A DNA stretch of 32,664 nt, taken from the NCBI GenBank assembly GCA_021734065.1, contig JAIPJQ010000015.1, forward strand, positions 1 through 32,664, in the 5' to 3' direction. The position numbers and the translations under genes are program-made. The notes under the pieces were generated by a model. The model saw nothing but the letters and a program-made list of their open reading frames with translations, was not told the DNA's origin and did not search any database. This document shows, piece after piece, positions 23,869 to 31,719 of the stretch (position 1 is its first letter; each line of letters starts with the position of its first letter). This stretch comes from Fidelibacterota bacterium. Its GTDB lineage: Bacteria; Fidelibacterota; UBA8477.

Positions 23869-23898
23869 AAGCATAGGCCACGCGGGTGGCCTATGCTT
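23869..23898 (-). terminator. long perfect hairpin terminator
   Basis: A perfect 13-base stem AAGCATAGGCCAC / GTGGCCTATGCTT (23869-23881 and 23886-23898) encloses a GCGG loop (CCGC on the minus strand). On the minus strand it runs into TTTTTCC, so it is the second of two tandem terminators for the DUF3467 gene. On the plus strand it would also slow polymerase after the STAS gene, though without a T-run. Confidence 0.75.
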
Positions 23899-23902
23899 AC
23901 AT

Positions 23903-23961
23903 AAAAAAACAGGGACAATGTTTACCTGGAAGCGGGGGAGACAACCAGATATATGTCCCTG
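23903..23961 (-). terminator. first of two tandem terminators after the DUF3467 gene
   Basis: CAGGGACA (23910-23917) pairs with TGTCCCTG (23954-23961). An inner CCTGG/CCAG pairing extends the arm, leaving a C-rich loop on the minus strand. TTTTTTT follows on the minus strand (23909-23903). It lies about 93 bases after the DUF3467 stop. Confidence 0.65.
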
Positions 23962-24053
23962 CAGAAAATTCGTGACCAATTTTATCTCAATACATCGCGA
24001 CTGTCAACAATTATTTACAACGGCAGTTATTTTTATTACCAGAGTCGGCTAAA

Positions 24054-24371
24054 CTAATTGGGCATCTTGGGATCCACGCCACCCGGAAAACCAGGCATTT
24101 GTTGATCTTGCATACGAATTTCCCCATGCTGGGCTTCGTATTTCTCAATATTGGACTTCAGTGCCATTAACAAAGCCTTGGTATGGCTGGGTGTCATGAT
24201 GACGCGGGATTGCACATTGGCTTTGGGTGCTCCCGGCATTACACGAATAAAATCCAGGATAAACTCGGCATTGGAGTGGGTGATCACCGCCAGATTGGCG
24301 TATTCACCATCGGCGACTTTTTCACTCACCTGAATTTGTAATTGCTGCGGTTGTTGTTTTTTCGTATCCAT
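24054..24371 (-). CDS. DUF3467 family protein
   Basis: This is a small cytoplasmic protein of about 105 residues. A Gln-rich start (MDTKKQQPQQLQIQ) is followed by the DUF3467 core: EYANLAVITHSNAEFILDF, VMPGAPKANVQSRVIMTP, and a helix with HTKALLMALKSNIEKYE. The tail is Gly/Met/Pro-rich. The family has no established role. I start at ATG 24371, 30 bases after the stop of the zinc-ribbon gene; the frame extends to a GTG at 24413. Two tandem terminators follow. It is probably cotranscribed with the zinc-ribbon gene. Confidence 0.8.
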   Translation of the reverse strand: MDTKKQQPQQLQIQVSEKVADGEYANLAVITHSNAEFILDFIRVMPGAPKANVQSRVIMTPSHTKALLMALKSNIEKYEAQHGEIRMQDQQMPGFPGGVDPKMPN

Positions 24372-24400
24372 AATAATCTGGGATACAGATACCAGCGGGA

Positions 24401-24727
24401 TCAGTCTTCCCACTTATTGCCGCTATCCTCTCCCCATTCCTCTTCCTGTTCTTCCGTCTCATTATCCCACTCAGGCGGGTTCGGCTGATGAGCTGACTCT
24501 TCCATGTCATCAAAATCAGTGGCTTCGTATTTAATGTATTCATCCCCGTACACGCTCTCATCAAAAAAATCAATATCCTCAACGATCTCCGAGACCATTA
24601 AAAATTCCAGGAAATCCATGTACTTTTTATCTTTTAAGTTCGTGCCGCAATGGGGACAGATGAGCGACTTTGCCAGTCCCTCTTCATTCAACGGCTCACC
24701 ACATTCCGGGCAGATAATACTTTCCAT
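24401..24727 (-). CDS. small zinc-ribbon protein with acidic tail
   Basis: The 108-residue protein starts MESIICPECGEPL. Cys6-x2-Cys9 and Cys24-x2-Cys27 (LICPHCGTNL) form a zinc ribbon. The rest is strikingly acidic and ends in a Glu/Asp/Trp-rich tail (NETEEQEEEWGEDSGNKWED). No enzyme motif is seen. It could be an RNA/DNA- or protein-binding adaptor; the function is not known. ATG 24727 was chosen over the upstream extension because the zinc ribbon then begins at residue 6 and GGGA lies 9 bases before it. Confidence 0.7.
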   Translation of the reverse strand: MESIICPECGEPLNEEGLAKSLICPHCGTNLKDKKYMDFLEFLMVSEIVEDIDFFDESVYGDEYIKYEATDFDDMEESAHQPNPPEWDNETEEQEEEWGEDSGNKWED

Positions 24728-24863
24728 AAAAACTATCCCATGATATGTTTTATTAGCGTGATCAAAGCGGCGCAAATATATGTGGGACACCACCGCTCAC
24801 CAAACACTTTATCCAGGATGGAAATAGTATAAATTCAATGCCTTCGAGACTTGCCGAAATTCC

Positions 24864-24891
24864 TTGTCTTAGGTGTCTCGTATTCTATATT
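24864..24891 (+). promoter_or_regulatory. putative promoter of the DksA-like gene
   Basis: TTGTCT (24864-24869) and TATATT (24886-24891) are 16 bases apart and end about 30 bases before the ATG. GGTGAGG follows as the ribosome site. It is a consensus match only. Confidence 0.4.
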
Positions 24892-24920
24892 CACCAAGCT
24901 TTAACGGTGAGGAAATGATC

Positions 24921-25313
24921 ATGGCAAAACAATTTGATGATAAAACACTGAAAAAATTCAACGACCTTCTGGTTGACGAACGGAACAAGATTCTGGAAGA
25001 TTTTGATTATCAAAAAGCTGAACTTCACCAGACCATTACGGACGGTTCCGGCGAACTTTCTTCCATGACCTACCACATGGCAGATGTGGGAACAGATATG
25101 CAGGAACGGGAAAAAACCAGCATGTTTGCCCACCGCCAGGCTAAATACCTGAAAGAGATCGAAACCGCGCTGGAACGCGTTGCCGATAAAACTTATGGTG
25201 TTTGTGGGATTTGTGGTGAATTAATTGAGGAACAACGCCTCATGGCGGTCCCCATTGCCAAGTATCATGTCCACTGTAAAGAGCTGGCTAACCAGCGTAA
25301 TAACAACCAGTAA
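24921..25313 (+). CDS. DksA/TraR-family zinc-finger protein
   Basis: These proteins bind the RNA polymerase secondary channel and, with ppGpp in many bacteria, tune transcription. The 130-residue protein has a helical N-terminal coiled-coil region (KTLKKFNDLLVDERNKILED ... REKTSMFAHRQAKYLKEIETALERV). The zinc finger is YGVCGICGELIEEQRLMAVPIAKYHVHCKEL. The first ligand pair is Cys95/Cys98; the second is His116/Cys119 in place of CxxC. GGTGAGG precedes ATG 24921 at 8 bases; ATG 24915 is less likely. It is near a zinc-ribbon gene on the other strand. The family is secure; action on polymerase here is inferred. Confidence 0.87.
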   Translation: MAKQFDDKTLKKFNDLLVDERNKILEDFDYQKAELHQTITDGSGELSSMTYHMADVGTDMQEREKTSMFAHRQAKYLKEIETALERVADKTYGVCGICGELIEEQRLMAVPIAKYHVHCKELANQRNNNQ

Positions 25314-25344
25314 AACCCGTTTTTCAGCTTATCACTTGATTTTT

Positions 25345-25857
25345 CTATCTAACTGATTTCAGACCAAATAAGCCCAACACACTACCGTAGGAGTTTTCTA
25401 AAAACTCCGTCTGGCGCTTCACTAATTCTACGGTGAAGCGGTAATCACCCTCACCATCTGAAAAGCCAATGGTAACCGCTGATTTGATTCGTCGCATCAA
25501 CGCCAGCAGGTCATCGCCCGGCTCCGGCGCCAGACACACCAGTGCGTCAAAGGAATGGCCCGTCCAGGCTGACACACTCTCAGCAACAACTTCACCATTG
25601 CGGGGTGATACACGAATCGGCAGGATGTTCCCGGACTCTAAATGAACATGTTTAATAATATGATCGGTCGCGGCCACAAAAATTTCAAATGGATTGGGCA
25701 TCACAGTCAGTCGGGCCAGTGTATACCTGGCAACGCGCGCATGGGGAATATCCAGCGGATAGATGAGCAGAATGCTGTGCACTTCAGCCAAGCGTTTTTT
25801 AATACTAACCGGCTGGGGAAGCGGTTTTGGTCTTCTTGTGGTGAACAGATTTAACAT
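25345..25857 (-). CDS. unrecognised protein, possibly a glycosyltransferase-9-like half-domain
   Basis: This soluble protein of 170 residues has a basic N-terminus (MLNLFTTRRPKPLPQP). A Rossmann-like alternation follows: SILLIYPLDIPHARVARYTLARL, FEIFVAATDHI, then FDALVCLAPEPGDDLLALMRRIKSAVTIGFSD. The last stretch resembles the acceptor-side N-terminal half of heptosyltransferase-like (GT9) proteins, but the C-terminal nucleotide-sugar half is missing, so it is either a truncated relative or an unrelated fold. ATG 25857 was chosen over TTG 25866. It converges on the dksA-like gene and is divergent from the following peptidase gene. The assignment is weak. Confidence 0.5.
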   Translation of the reverse strand: MLNLFTTRRPKPLPQPVSIKKRLAEVHSILLIYPLDIPHARVARYTLARLTVMPNPFEIFVAATDHIIKHVHLESGNILPIRVSPRNGEVVAESVSAWTGHSFDALVCLAPEPGDDLLALMRRIKSAVTIGFSDGEGDYRFTVELVKRQTEFLENSYGSVLGLFGLKSVR

Positions 25858-25952
25858 CGCTGGCAAAAATACGCGTGGAAGGTAGTCATACCAATAGAGG
25901 ATACTGCTTCTTTCCGGTGGTTTTTCATGGCTGTGCTCGTAATTTTCCGCCC

Positions 25953-28127
25953 ATGTTGCGTCTATTCCTCATTCTCATACTCAGCGCCCTGTCACTGGCC
26001 GCCGCGGACTATGTCTGGCCGGTGAAAGCCAAGCCCTACCTATCGGCAACATTCTGTGAGTATCGAGACGGACATTTCCATGCTGGTTTGGATGTAAAAA
26101 CCTGGGGCGAAATGGGCGTCCCTTGTCAGGCAATCGCAGCCGGTTATGTGGAACGCATCAGCGCAGGTTATTGGGGCTATGGGAAGGTCTTATTTCTGAA
26201 GCTGGATGACGGTCGGCGGGCTGTTTACGCTCATCTGGACCATTTCACACCTGAGTTGGAGAAACGGCTGCGTGCTGAACAAAATAAGTTACAACGCTAC
26301 GCAGCGGATATCAGGTTTGCACCCAACCAACTTCGGGTGGAGGCAGGTGAAATCCTTGCCTATTCCGGTGTCTCCGGAACCCGGTTCCCACACCTTCATT
26401 TTGAGATTCGGGATACGGCCAATATCCCCATAAATCCCATGCAATTTTACGGTGCTATTCGTGATACAAAGTCACCGGTAATCAATTTCTTAGCGTTTGT
26501 ACCGCTGGGCGAATACAGCACGATCAATGGCAGCCAACTCCCCTATTTCATCAGCATTCCCGGGTCGGGGAAGAAAAATAATTATGTGGTCAATGAATCG
26601 ATTCTTGCAGCCGGCACGTTCGGGATTGAATTCAACAGTTATGATGTGTCCAATGGAACCCTGAATAAATATGCCATTTATAAAGCGCGATTTTCTCTTG
26701 ATGATTCGCTGATCATTGAAATGACCTACGATCAGTTACCCTTCGAGACAGCTGACCTGGTCTCATCCCACCGACCGCTTTATGCAGATCTGACTGACTG
26801 GCGTTTCACGCGACTTTATCAAAATGGCCATGAACGAGGATTGGATTTTTTTCTTCCCAGTCGAGACGGGTATTTACGGGTCCCATCCGGTGAACAACGC
26901 TGGCGATTGGTGCTGGAGGACTATCAGGGTAACCAAACCACTGTGCGGGGTACAACGACCACCCGGCGGCCAGTTCAGGCTACCTGGTACTCCGCCGAAA
27001 GGGATGGTGAAGTCTATCGTTTTGCACGCCGTGGGGAGATGCGGCACCCGATGAAAATCGACTTTCAGAATGACCTGGGGGAACGATTCACACCCAAAAC
27101 CACCTACTACAATACAAAGCGAATGATGTGGGAGTTTGAATTTCCCACCGGAGCCGAGACGGGGCTTCAGGCAATCAGCCACGGGGACATGTATCCCACC
27201 GAGCGTGTTCATCTGATCCAGCCCGAAAATCAAACACTGCCAAACCTGAAATTTGATTGGGTGAAAACCCCCTTCGGTAATTTGCTGAAATTTGTAACGG
27301 CCGAACCCTGGAATTTCCCCCACTACATCGAACTTTTGGGTCATCACGATACCCTGCGATTACCTTTAAAAATCGTATCTGAAACAGAAGCTGAGAGTCA
27401 CGCGATTTTGCCCCGGGACGCATTGAAATTTCATCAATTCTCCCTGTCCGCAACTCCGGACACTTCGCTCACTTTTGGTCTTCAGGAATGGCAAACGCTC
27501 CTGCCAGGTGATTCTGTGGACGTAGAACTGCTCAATGGGTCATTGGCGGTGCGCCTACATACAGAGGCGACGGTCGAAATGTCCAACGCCTACTTTGAGG
27601 TAGATACCCTGCCAATGGAGATTGATGGGGCTGTCTGCCCCGGCTTCCGTATCACTCAGCCGGATGGGGCAGGCTCAGTCCACGGGCGTTTCCGGTTTTA
27701 TGTGGGAACCGGGGAAGCAGATTCCTGGCATTTATACAAGCGCCGCGGGCGTCGGCTGATCATTGCAAACACGAACATGAACGGACCGTGGCTTGAGGGA
27801 AATATTTCCGGTGCCGGAGAGTTTCTACTTCTGGCAGATACCACACCACCAGCGCTTATCTCTCACGCTTCCGGTAACAATTTGCGTCCGGGAGAGAAAC
27901 TACTCTTCACGGTAACCGATAATTTGCCGGAACGAGCTGCCGCGGTTCGTATCCAACAGGCAACGCTTAACGGTGACACCATTTTTCCGGACTATAATCC
28001 CCTACGGCAGGAGATTTCCTACTGGTTGTTACCGGATATGGAGCCGGGAAGTTACATTTTGGATGTTACACTGGCGGACCAGGCCGGCAACCGGTCCGTG
28101 AACCGCTATCAGTTTTACGTGCGGTAA
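25953..28127 (+). CDS. secreted M23 (LytM) peptidase with large C-terminal extension
   Basis: This is an exported cell-wall endopeptidase of 724 residues. A signal peptide (MLRLFLILILSALSLAAADY) is followed at once by the LytM domain (about 20-165). Zinc and catalytic residues are intact: His43/Asp47 in HAGLD, His94 in VYAHLDHF, His147/His149 in PHLHFE. The 560-residue C-terminal region is beta-rich and ends in an Ig-like fold (ADTTPPALISHASGNN ... DVTLADQAGNRS). ATG 25953 lies at the signal peptide; upstream frame is not coding-like. The rhomboid gene overlaps its stop by one base, suggesting coupling. Most of the C-terminus matches nothing I recognise. Confidence 0.85.
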   Translation: MLRLFLILILSALSLAAADYVWPVKAKPYLSATFCEYRDGHFHAGLDVKTWGEMGVPCQAIAAGYVERISAGYWGYGKVLFLKLDDGRRAVYAHLDHFTPELEKRLRAEQNKLQRYAADIRFAPNQLRVEAGEILAYSGVSGTRFPHLHFEIRDTANIPINPMQFYGAIRDTKSPVINFLAFVPLGEYSTINGSQLPYFISIPGSGKKNNYVVNESILAAGTFGIEFNSYDVSNGTLNKYAIYKARFSLDDSLIIEMTYDQLPFETADLVSSHRPLYADLTDWRFTRLYQNGHERGLDFFLPSRDGYLRVPSGEQRWRLVLEDYQGNQTTVRGTTTTRRPVQATWYSAERDGEVYRFARRGEMRHPMKIDFQNDLGERFTPKTTYYNTKRMMWEFEFPTGAETGLQAISHGDMYPTERVHLIQPENQTLPNLKFDWVKTPFGNLLKFVTAEPWNFPHYIELLGHHDTLRLPLKIVSETEAESHAILPRDALKFHQFSLSATPDTSLTFGLQEWQTLLPGDSVDVELLNGSLAVRLHTEATVEMSNAYFEVDTLPMEIDGAVCPGFRITQPDGAGSVHGRFRFYVGTGEADSWHLYKRRGRRLIIANTNMNGPWLEGNISGAGEFLLLADTTPPALISHASGNNLRPGEKLLFTVTDNLPERAAAVRIQQATLNGDTIFPDYNPLRQEISYWLLPDMEPGSYILDVTLADQAGNRSVNRYQFYVR

Positions 28128-28768
28128 TGTTCATACCGATTCGCGATAATAATCCACGCCTGTTGCAGCCAAATGTTGTATTCACCCTTATTGCTGTCAA
28201 TATTCTCCTCTACCTCATCGGCTTGATGGTTCCGCTGAATAATCTGGGCTTGTGGAAAGACCGGTTGCTGGACGGTTCCCATCTGGGATTTATTGAGTTG
28301 TTCACTCATCAGTTTGTCCATGGTGGTCTGGCTCATTTGGTGTTCAATATGTTTTTTTTGTATATCTTCGGTGACAATATCGAAGGGGCAATGGGACATG
28401 GCTGGTTCCTGGTTTTTTACCTTCTGTGTGGTATTGGTGCAGCTTTGGTGGAGGTTCATCTGGACCCGGGATTTGGAGCACATAATCCCGGCGTTCTGGT
28501 AGGCGCGTCCGGAAGCATCAGCGGTATCATGGGGGCCTACATTATCCGGTTCCCGCGGGCACAAATTCTCACTTGGTTATTCTTTGTGATTTTCAAGGAA
28601 ATCAGCGCTGTTTACTACATCGGCATTTGGATTGCACTCCAATTTCTATCACAAGCCCGCGCCGGCGCCGGGGAGAGTGTTGCATACATGGCTCATATTG
28701 GCGGATTCGTCTCTGGAATGGTTCTGTACATGCTTTACCGACAAATGAAAATAAATGGATGGATATAA
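28127..28768 (+). CDS. rhomboid-family intramembrane serine protease
   Basis: The 213-residue membrane protein has about six helices. The catalytic dyad is Ser128 in the GASGSISG motif and His190 in AHIGGFVSG. The conserved HGGLAHLVFNM motif lies in helix 2 (about 65-75), with the family's Asn. Rhomboids cut membrane proteins within or next to the bilayer. The start TAATG overlaps the peptidase stop, so the two may be cotranslated. The substrate is unknown. It precedes the cytidine deaminase gene directly. Confidence 0.92.
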   Translation: MFIPIRDNNPRLLQPNVVFTLIAVNILLYLIGLMVPLNNLGLWKDRLLDGSHLGFIELFTHQFVHGGLAHLVFNMFFLYIFGDNIEGAMGHGWFLVFYLLCGIGAALVEVHLDPGFGAHNPGVLVGASGSISGIMGAYIIRFPRAQILTWLFFVIFKEISAVYYIGIWIALQFLSQARAGAGESVAYMAHIGGFVSGMVLYMLYRQMKINGWI

Positions 28769-28772
28769 AAAA

Positions 28773-29165
28773 ATGAGAGACACCACAGAACTGATTCATG
28801 CCGCCCAGATGGTCCGGGAAAAAGCCTACGCACCCTATTCCAAATTTAAAGTAGGTGCTGCTGTGGGGACCGCTCAGGGAAAAACCTTCACCGGGTGTAA
28901 TGTGGAGAATGCCAGTTACGGTCTCACCGTCTGCGCTGAACGAAATGCATTGGGTGCAGCCATTGCCGCGGGTGAGAAAAAATTTGATCTGCTGGTGGTG
29001 GCATCGGAGGACGGTGTACCGCCTTGCGGCGCCTGCCGACAGGTCATCTGGGAGTTATGCGGAGAGATTCCGGTAATTCTGGTGGATCAGCGAGGTAACA
29101 CCACCCGAACGACCTCCCGGGATCTGCTGCCCGGCGCCTTCAATCAGGGAATGCTGCACCAATGA
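28773..29165 (+). CDS. cdd: cytidine deaminase
   Basis: This enzyme deaminates cytidine or deoxycytidine to uridine or deoxyuridine in salvage. YAPYSKFKVGAAV and NVENASYGLTVCAERNALGAA contain zinc ligand Cys54 and catalytic Glu56; PPCGACRQVIWEL gives Cys85 and Cys88. At 130 residues it is the homotetrameric short type. ATG 28755 is also in frame but sits inside the rhomboid gene; ATG 28773 starts at the usual N-terminus. It overlaps udk as ATGA. The last base of the stop is 29165. Confidence 0.95.
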   Translation: MRDTTELIHAAQMVREKAYAPYSKFKVGAAVGTAQGKTFTGCNVENASYGLTVCAERNALGAAIAAGEKKFDLLVVASEDGVPPCGACRQVIWELCGEIPVILVDQRGNTTRTTSRDLLPGAFNQGMLHQ

Positions 29166-29800
29166 CACGTCACAGACAGGCATTCACGATCGGAATCGGT
29201 GGTGGCACCGGCGCAGGGAAATCATCATTGGCGGCACAGCTGCTGAAACAACTCCATTTCTCTGCGTACCATCTTTGCACAGATCGGTATCTTCGAAATA
29301 TGGACGACCTGCCTAAAACCGCCACGGGTTTGCCTGAAATGGATTGTCCCGAGTCATTCCACCTGGACGAACTGCGTCAACATATTCAGCAACTGCAACG
29401 AGGCGAGACCACCTATCTGCCCATCTATGACCATCACACGCACCAGCGGAGTCCTATGTCCGAAGGCGTTGATGCTCCTCAAGTCTTGATCGTCGAGGGT
29501 ATTATGGCGCTGGTGGATGCGTCCTTGCGCGGCTTGTTTAACCTGAAGATAGCCGTGGACACGGACGCCCGGGTTCGTATGATCCGGCGATTTGAAACCG
29601 ATCTGAATGACCGTGAATTAACCACCATCCAAATCAAGCGAAGGTTGGTGGAGAGTGTCATTCGCGCAGAGGAACAATTAATTCTCCCTGCGAATCATTT
29701 CGCGGACATGACAGTGGATGGGCATCAGAACTTTCAATCCATCATCAACCAATTGCAGGATCACCTGACAGCGTTTTTCAGCACCGGAACCACGAATTAA
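29162..29800 (+). CDS. udk: uridine kinase
   Basis: Phosphorylates uridine or cytidine to the monophosphate. The P-loop is GGGTGAGKSSLA (14-25). The protein continues with CTDRYLRNMDDLPKTATGLPEMDCPESFHLDEL, YLPIYDHHTHQR, VLIVEGIMALVD and RRFETDLNDRELT, all matching the uridine kinase/phosphoribulokinase group. 212 residues is normal. The ATG overlaps the cdd stop as ATGA, and the thymidine kinase gene follows in the same frame after its TAA. The salvage operon context supports the assignment. Confidence 0.92.
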   Translation: MTRHRQAFTIGIGGGTGAGKSSLAAQLLKQLHFSAYHLCTDRYLRNMDDLPKTATGLPEMDCPESFHLDELRQHIQQLQRGETTYLPIYDHHTHQRSPMSEGVDAPQVLIVEGIMALVDASLRGLFNLKIAVDTDARVRMIRRFETDLNDRELTTIQIKRRLVESVIRAEEQLILPANHFADMTVDGHQNFQSIINQLQDHLTAFFSTGTTN

Positions 29801-29815
29801 ACCACAAGGAGCGCC

Positions 29816-30385
29816 ATCATCCTTATTCCCCACACGCATACCGGCTGGATTGAAGTGATCGCCGGTCCCATGTTCAGCGGAAAAACCGAAGAACTCATTC
29901 GCCGAATGCGGCGGGTACAAATTGCCCGTCAGAATCTGGTAATCGTTAAACCCGCTGTGGATACCCGCTACAGCGAGAACCATATTGTCTCCCACAGTCA
30001 GCTCCGGGTCGAATCCCAAACCGTAAAATCATCTGGTGAAATCCTGAAATTGGCGAAACATGCCCAGGTCGTGGGAATAGATGAAGTCCAATTTTTCGAT
30101 AAAGGCATTCTTGAGGTGTGCAGAATCCTGGCGCGACAACGCAAACGCGTAATTGTCGCCGGCCTGGACAAGGACTTCCGCGGCCAGCCGTTTGGTCTCA
30201 TGCCGCACCTGATGGCGGAAGCGGAATTCGTCACCAAAACCGTGGCAATCTGCGTTATTTGCGGTAATCCGGCCGGATTCACTCAACGGCTGGTGGCATC
30301 GAAAGAGCAGGTGTTGATCGGGGAAACCGACAGCTATGAAGCCCGCTGCCGAAATTGCTTCGAAGCACCGCCGGAGGAGGAATAA
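29816..30385 (+). CDS. tdk: thymidine kinase, apparent non-canonical start
   Basis: Type II thymidine kinase, phosphorylating thymidine with ATP. The P-loop is [39 protein letters not shown] and the zinc motifs [13 protein letters not shown] and CRNC follow. The first ATG/GTG/TTG in frame is GTG 29855, but it would begin only three residues before the P-loop and remove a strand that the family normally has. The frame upstream reads [14 protein letters not shown], matching the family start, and AAGGAG (29806-29811) lies 4 or 7 bases before two ATC codons (29816, 29819). An AUC or AUU start, or a sequence error, is therefore likely. I annotate from 29816. Confidence 0.85.
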   Translation: MILIPHTHTGWIEVIAGPMFSGKTEELIRRMRRVQIARQNLVIVKPAVDTRYSENHIVSHSQLRVESQTVKSSGEILKLAKHAQVVGIDEVQFFDKGILEVCRILARQRKRVIVAGLDKDFRGQPFGLMPHLMAEAEFVTKTVAICVICGNPAGFTQRLVASKEQVLIGETDSYEARCRNCFEAPPEEE

Positions 30386-30387
30386 GC

Positions 30388-31611
30388 ATGCACCGATTTA
30401 TAGGAATTCTGGGAATCATTGCCATCCTTGGACTGGCCTACGCCATGTCCAACAATCGCAAGCAAATCGACTGGAAATTGGTGCTGTGGGGAATTGTGCT
30501 TCAGGTGGGGTTTGCTGCATTCATCCTGATGACGCCCGTTGGACGACCATTTTTCGGCTGGGTGGACACCATCATTCGCGGATTGCTGAGTCTGTCTGAC
30601 AAGGGCAGCGATTTTCTGTTCTCCTCGTATGTGACGGGACAAGTGGAAGCACCACTCATGAACTTTGCGTTTCGTGTATTGCCCACCATCATCTTTTTCT
30701 CGGCACTAATGGCCGGGGCTTACCATCTGGGCATCATGCAATGGATCGTCAAATGGATCGCCCGGGGAATGCAGAAGACATTGGGAACCTCCGGCTCGGA
30801 AACCCTCAGCGCATCTGCCAATATTTTTGTGGGTCAGACAGAATCTCCGCTACTGATCCGTCCATTTATTAAAGGCGCTACCAAATCTGAGCTCATGGCC
30901 ATTATGACCGCCGGGTTCGCCACGGTTGCCGGTGGCGTAATGGCATTGTATGTGAAAATGTTGTCAGACATTCCCGGCATCGCCGGACATCTGATGGCGG
31001 CGTCCATTATGAGTGCCCCGGCCGCGTTGGTAATCGCTAAAATCATTTACCCCGAGACGGAGGATTCGCTTACTGCAGGTGACTTGAAAATGGACGTGAA
31101 GCGCATGGATACCAATCTGGTGGAAGCGGTGGGGCGCGGCGCTACGGATGGCATGACGCTGGCTTTGAATGTTGCCGCCATGTTGGTGGCATTCGTCGCT
31201 TTGATTGCCGGGGTCAATGTTTTGCTGGGACTGGCAGGGTTGAGCCTGGAACAGATTCTGGGTTGGATCTTCAGCCCGTTAGCCTGGACCATGGGCGTGC
31301 CCTGGCAGGAAGCAGGCACGGTGGGTTCGTTAATGGGACAAAAACTGGTACTCACGGAATTAATCGCCTACTCGAACCTTTCCGAGATTTTGACCTCGGC
31401 TGGTAATCCGTTGTCAGTGAAATCGGAAATCATCGCCTCTTACGCGCTATGCGGATTCGCCAATTTCGCTTCGGTGGGAATTCAGATTGGCGGGATTGGC
31501 GGAATTGCACCGTCCCGGCGTGGTGATCTGGCGGCACTGGCATTTCGGGCGATGTTCGGAGGCGCGCTGGCATCGTGGCTCACCGCAAGTTTGGCCGGAT
31601 TAATGCTATAG
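30388..31611 (+). CDS. NupC/CNT-family nucleoside transporter
   Basis: This is a concentrative nucleoside transporter of the inner membrane, taking up nucleosides with H+ or Na+. At 407 residues it has the expected helices. Motifs: LPTIIFFSALMAGAYHLG, GTSGSETLSASANIFVGQTESPLLIRPF (the CNT substrate/ion site with the GQTE motif), FATVAGGVMALYV, LVLTELIAYSNL and SYALCGFANFASVGIQIGGIGG. The strong GGAGGAGG 7 bases before ATG 30388 fixes the start. It ends the cdd-udk-tdk salvage operon, whose enzymes would trap the imported nucleosides. Confidence 0.93.
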   Translation: MHRFIGILGIIAILGLAYAMSNNRKQIDWKLVLWGIVLQVGFAAFILMTPVGRPFFGWVDTIIRGLLSLSDKGSDFLFSSYVTGQVEAPLMNFAFRVLPTIIFFSALMAGAYHLGIMQWIVKWIARGMQKTLGTSGSETLSASANIFVGQTESPLLIRPFIKGATKSELMAIMTAGFATVAGGVMALYVKMLSDIPGIAGHLMAASIMSAPAALVIAKIIYPETEDSLTAGDLKMDVKRMDTNLVEAVGRGATDGMTLALNVAAMLVAFVALIAGVNVLLGLAGLSLEQILGWIFSPLAWTMGVPWQEAGTVGSLMGQKLVLTELIAYSNLSEILTSAGNPLSVKSEIIASYALCGFANFASVGIQIGGIGGIAPSRRGDLAALAFRAMFGGALASWLTASLAGLML

Positions 31612-31719
31612 ACTTACCGACCGTGATGTGAAAGCCGGTTTGATAACATAACATTGCAATTAATTTATGCTCCTTGATCAAATGAAGTACGGCAATAATA
31701 ATCAGAAGGATTTACAGCG

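Noticed and set aside
25875..25952. Upstream extension of the secreted M23 peptidase
   Set aside because: It would put 26 non-signal residues before a clear signal peptide, and the ATG at 25953 starts exactly at it.
31640..31668. TTGATA ... ATTTAT before adk as a promoter
   Set aside because: The -10 matches the consensus at only three positions; too weak to list as a feature.
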